Assembly: GCA_964559205.1 (NCBI GenBank)
Contig: CAZLHV010000143.1
Location: 1-8,344 of the forward strand
Source of the DNA: GWF2-43-63 sp964559205
GTDB taxonomy: Bacteria > Bacteroidota > Bacteroidia > Bacteroidales > DTU049
Reading direction: 5' to 3'
Length of the DNA: 8,344 nt
A program made the translations under genes and the position numbers. Below, piece after piece: positions 6,588 to 8,344 of the stretch (positions are counted from its first letter, which is position 1; each line of letters begins with the position of its first letter). The notes below the pieces were generated by a model. The model searched no databases and had not been told where the DNA came from. It was given only the letters and a program-made list of their open reading frames with translations.

Positions 6588-7409
6588 ATGATGCACATGA
6601 TTAAGAAATTTTCAGTTTTTATTGCTCTGATTTTGTTATTGCACCCAGCATTTACTCAATCAATCTGGAAAAACTACTCGCAGTATTCAAAATCTGCTGA
6701 CTATACATACGACATCAATATTGCTCTTACGCAGCCCATTGACAGTTCCATCAAATACAACACGGTGTATTTTCTTGATGCCAATCTGAATTCCGGAATG
6801 AAACTCCTACAAATCATTAGTGGTATGCGCTCAGGAAGCAAAGCCGACAGTACAATTTTTATTGGAATCGGACATTCATCAGATTATATGAAAATGCGCC
6901 GCCGCGACTATATTCCACCTTTATTCGATGAAAATCAAGCAGTCAAGAACAGACGTGAAGATTATGGACATGCTGATCGCTTCTACGACTTCATCATTAA
7001 AGAGTTGATTCCGCAAATTGATTCTACTTATCGGACAACCGAAGAAAGATCAATAATCGGACATTCTTTCGGTGGACTTTTTGTTATGTATTGTCTTTTT
7101 CGGGAAGAAAGGTTTTTTACAAAATTCATCGCTCTTAGCCCATCTTTATGGGCCAATAATTACGATATTTTTAAACGAGAAAAACTTTTGTGGAATCAGA
7201 CGAAATCACTACATGCCGACTTGTTTTTTGCGGCTGGAAGTAAAGAACATTTGAATCTGATTCTGTATGGAACCAGACACCTGAGTGCATTGCTTGTGAA
7301 AAGAAATTATACTGCACTGAATTTTAAATACATTGAACTGAAAGGCAAAAACCACAATTCGATGGTTTCATTCGCGCTGCTTCAAGCATTCGAAAATGAA
7401 TACCTATAA
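6588..7409 (+). CDS. Secreted alpha/beta-hydrolase, putative esterase (Fes/esterase D type)
   Basis: The 273-residue product has an N-terminal Sec signal peptide (MIKKF, then FIALILLLHPAF, cleavage probably after FTQ) and no lipobox, so it is likely periplasmic or secreted. The body matches the putative esterase family (PF00756), which includes enterochelin esterase and esterase D. The nucleophile elbow GHSFGG carries Ser160. SKE at 218-220 is where the family often has its acidic residue, and the GKNHNS motif supplies the catalytic His256. TVYFLDAN (59-66) and FIGIGHSS (91-98) fit the early strands and oxyanion region. Substrate cannot be deduced; siderophore, acyl or carbohydrate esters are all possible. 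Three in-frame ATGs (6588, 6591, 6597) are candidates; 6597 gives the most typical signal peptide, MIKKF. The gene lies alone in AT-rich DNA, 20 bases after the broken tRNA, and differs in base composition from the polymerase gene to its left. Confidence 0.85.
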   Translation: MMHMIKKFSVFIALILLLHPAFTQSIWKNYSQYSKSADYTYDINIALTQPIDSSIKYNTVYFLDANLNSGMKLLQIISGMRSGSKADSTIFIGIGHSSDYMKMRRRDYIPPLFDENQAVKNRREDYGHADRFYDFIIKELIPQIDSTYRTTEERSIIGHSFGGLFVMYCLFREERFFTKFIALSPSLWANNYDIFKREKLLWNQTKSLHADLFFAAGSKEHLNLILYGTRHLSALLVKRNYTALNFKYIELKGKNHNSMVSFALLQAFENEYL

Positions 7410-7505
7410 GCCCATCCACAATCACTTCCAGCACACCGAATCAACGCCGAGCACATAGTTTTCGATGACGCGGACTGTAGAAAAGAAATAGGTCGCGCTC
7501 GATTA

Positions 7506-7597
7506 TTGTGCATTATAAGTGAACAATAATTAACATTTTTATGCATTGATAATGAACAATATTTTGTATATTTGTGCATTCTAAATGAACAGTTATG
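7506..7597. repeat. Three phased 33-bp direct repeats with internal dyads (candidate operator array)
   Basis: Units begin at 7506, 7539 and 7572, exactly 33 bp apart. The conserved part of each is about 19 bp: TGTGCATT-ATA-AGTGAACA, TATGCATT-GAT-AATGAACA and TGTGCATT-CTA-AATGAACA. Within each, the two 8-base arms are imperfectly inverted (best copy 7 of 8 positions). The last 10 or so bases of each unit are AT-rich and variable. The array covers the -33 box, the -7 box and the start codon of the ATPase gene, and 33 bp is about three helical turns, so bound dimers would lie on one face of the DNA. This reads as a cooperative repressor or autoregulatory operator. There are too few copies and too short a spacer for a CRISPR array. 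Confidence 0.75.
7546..7574 (+). promoter_or_regulatory. Promoter of the AAA_14/DUF4143 ATPase gene
   Basis: TATATTTG (7567-7574) matches the Bacteroidota -7 consensus TAnnTTTG exactly, and TTG at 7546-7548 lies 18 bases upstream as a -33 element. Transcription would start near 7580, giving a leader of about 15 bases before the ATG at 7595. The -33 box is inside the second repeat unit, and the -7 box overlaps the start of the third, so a protein bound to the repeats would block this promoter. Confidence 0.55.
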
Positions 7598-8344
7598 AAT
7601 AAAGAGGTGCTTAAGCAGATACTTTTCGAGCAACGAAAAGACTTTTTGAAGAAAAGCATTGGAGTAAGCAGGGAAAAGCTGAGGGAAGCAGAGAAATTTC
7701 TGCAGTTGCCACATATATATGTAATCAGTGGCATCCGTCGATGCGGAAAATCAACTTTCTTGCGGCAGATCGCACATGCATTTTATAATGACAAGGATTT
7801 TTATTTTATCAATTTTGAAGATGAACGGTTGTTTAATTTCAATGCATCCGATTTCAATCTGGTTCTCGAAACTCAGAATGAGCTTTGGGGAAGTCAGAAA
7901 ACATTTATCATAGATGAAATTCAGAATGTTGATAAGTTTGAGCTTTTTTTGCGGCGGTTGACCGATTCCGGATATAAATTCATTGTTTCAGGATCCAACG
8001 CTGATCTTTTAAGTGGCGAAATGGCCACGAAAATTACCGGACGATATATCGAAACAAAGCTTAATCCATTTAATTTTAGGGAATTTTTGAACTATCATCG
8101 CGTTACAACCGAAATAAATGATGTATACGATACAGAAAACAAAGCACAAATATCTGCAAATTTTGAAAAATTCATCAATAGCGGTGGAATGCCGGAATAC
8201 AATAAATTCAAAATGGCAGAAATTATTACCCGGATGTATGAAGACATTCTGATTAAAGATATCGCTGTTCGATACAGTATCACCAATATAGTTGCTTTAA
8301 GAGATTTGAGTCGTGATGATGTCAGCAATTACGGAAGAAGGATT
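7595..8344 (+). CDS. AAA_14 / DUF4143 family ATP-binding protein (partial, right edge)
   Basis: From the ATG at 7595 there are 250 open codons to the window edge with no stop. The protein belongs to the AAA_14 plus DUF4143 family of predicted ATPases, common in Bacteroidota and often in many copies per genome, with no settled function. Visible motifs are Walker A GIRRCGKST (46-54), Walker B FIIDEIQ (104-110), a sensor-1-like FIVSGSN (129-135), a GRYIE arginine motif with Arg150, and LNPFNFREFL (156-165). The DUF4143 start is marked by the GGMPEY box (197-202) and DILIKDIAVRY (217-227). Family proteins are usually close to 400 residues, so roughly a third is missing. Near the edge, residues 239-243 (SRDDV) are polar where this family normally has a hydrophobic helix. 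The A-rich leader lacks a Shine-Dalgarno sequence. Three phased repeats overlap its promoter. Confidence 0.88.
   Translation, partial: MNKEVLKQILFEQRKDFLKKSIGVSREKLREAEKFLQLPHIYVISGIRRCGKSTFLRQIAHAFYNDKDFYFINFEDERLFNFNASDFNLVLETQNELWGSQKTFIIDEIQNVDKFELFLRRLTDSGYKFIVSGSNADLLSGEMATKITGRYIETKLNPFNFREFLNYHRVTTEINDVYDTENKAQISANFEKFINSGGMPEYNKFKMAEIITRMYEDILIKDIAVRYSITNIVALRDLSRDDVSNYGRRI

Noticed and set aside
7410..7505. Open frame continuing in phase after the esterase stop, with relatively GC-rich sequence
   Set aside because: It has no start codon, no recognisable motif and ends in the repeat array. The esterase already has a normal C-terminus, so this is either decayed DNA or chance.
7506..7604. 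CRISPR array
   Set aside because: There are only three imperfect 19-bp cores separated by about 14 bp, which is too short for spacers, and they overlap a promoter. An operator array fits better.

Overview
The window looks like a chromosomal segment from a member of the Bacteroidota, probably Bacteroidales-like. The evidence is a GWxTD-domain lipoprotein, a second short DnaE-type polymerase, an AAA_14/DUF4143 ATPase, start codons with A-rich leaders instead of Shine-Dalgarno sequences, and promoter boxes matching the phylum's TAnnTTTG -7 consensus. No species can be named from the sequence alone.

Layout. Positions 1-135 (minus strand) hold the first 45 codons of a secreted protein that runs off the left edge. 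A long AT-rich non-coding stretch (136-700) follows. It leads into a tight plus-strand operon (701-3350) with 2-nt gaps: recR (recombinational repair), a GWxTD-domain lipoprotein and rlmB (23S rRNA 2'-O-methyltransferase). Convergent to it, with one base between the stop codons, is a 980-codon minus-strand gene (3352-6294). It encodes a short DnaE-family polymerase with an intact catalytic Asp triad, a degenerate PHP domain and no tau-binding tail, so it is more likely an accessory or repair polymerase than the replicative one. Just upstream of its start are two copies of a 15-bp dyad (GACTA-N5-TAATC) 24 bp apart, a good candidate operator.

The right-hand third is visibly more AT-rich and looks like accessory DNA. 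It begins with what appears to be the 5' half of a tRNA, with a promoter-like box in front, broken off in the anticodon loop. Twenty bases later starts a secreted esterase of the Fes/EstD type (6588-7409). Then come three copies of a 33-bp-period repeat (7506-7597), each containing an imperfect 8-3-8 dyad, wrapped around a consensus promoter and the start codon of an AAA_14/DUF4143 ATPase (7595 to the right edge, 250 codons visible).

How the genes fit together. RecR and the DnaE-like polymerase are both linked to DNA repair but lie in different transcription units. RlmB is a ribosome-maturation housekeeping gene. The esterase and ATPase show no functional link to the left part. The most noteworthy signals are the phased operator-like repeats over the ATPase promoter, the paired dyads upstream of the polymerase, and the broken tRNA at the edge of the AT-rich segment.
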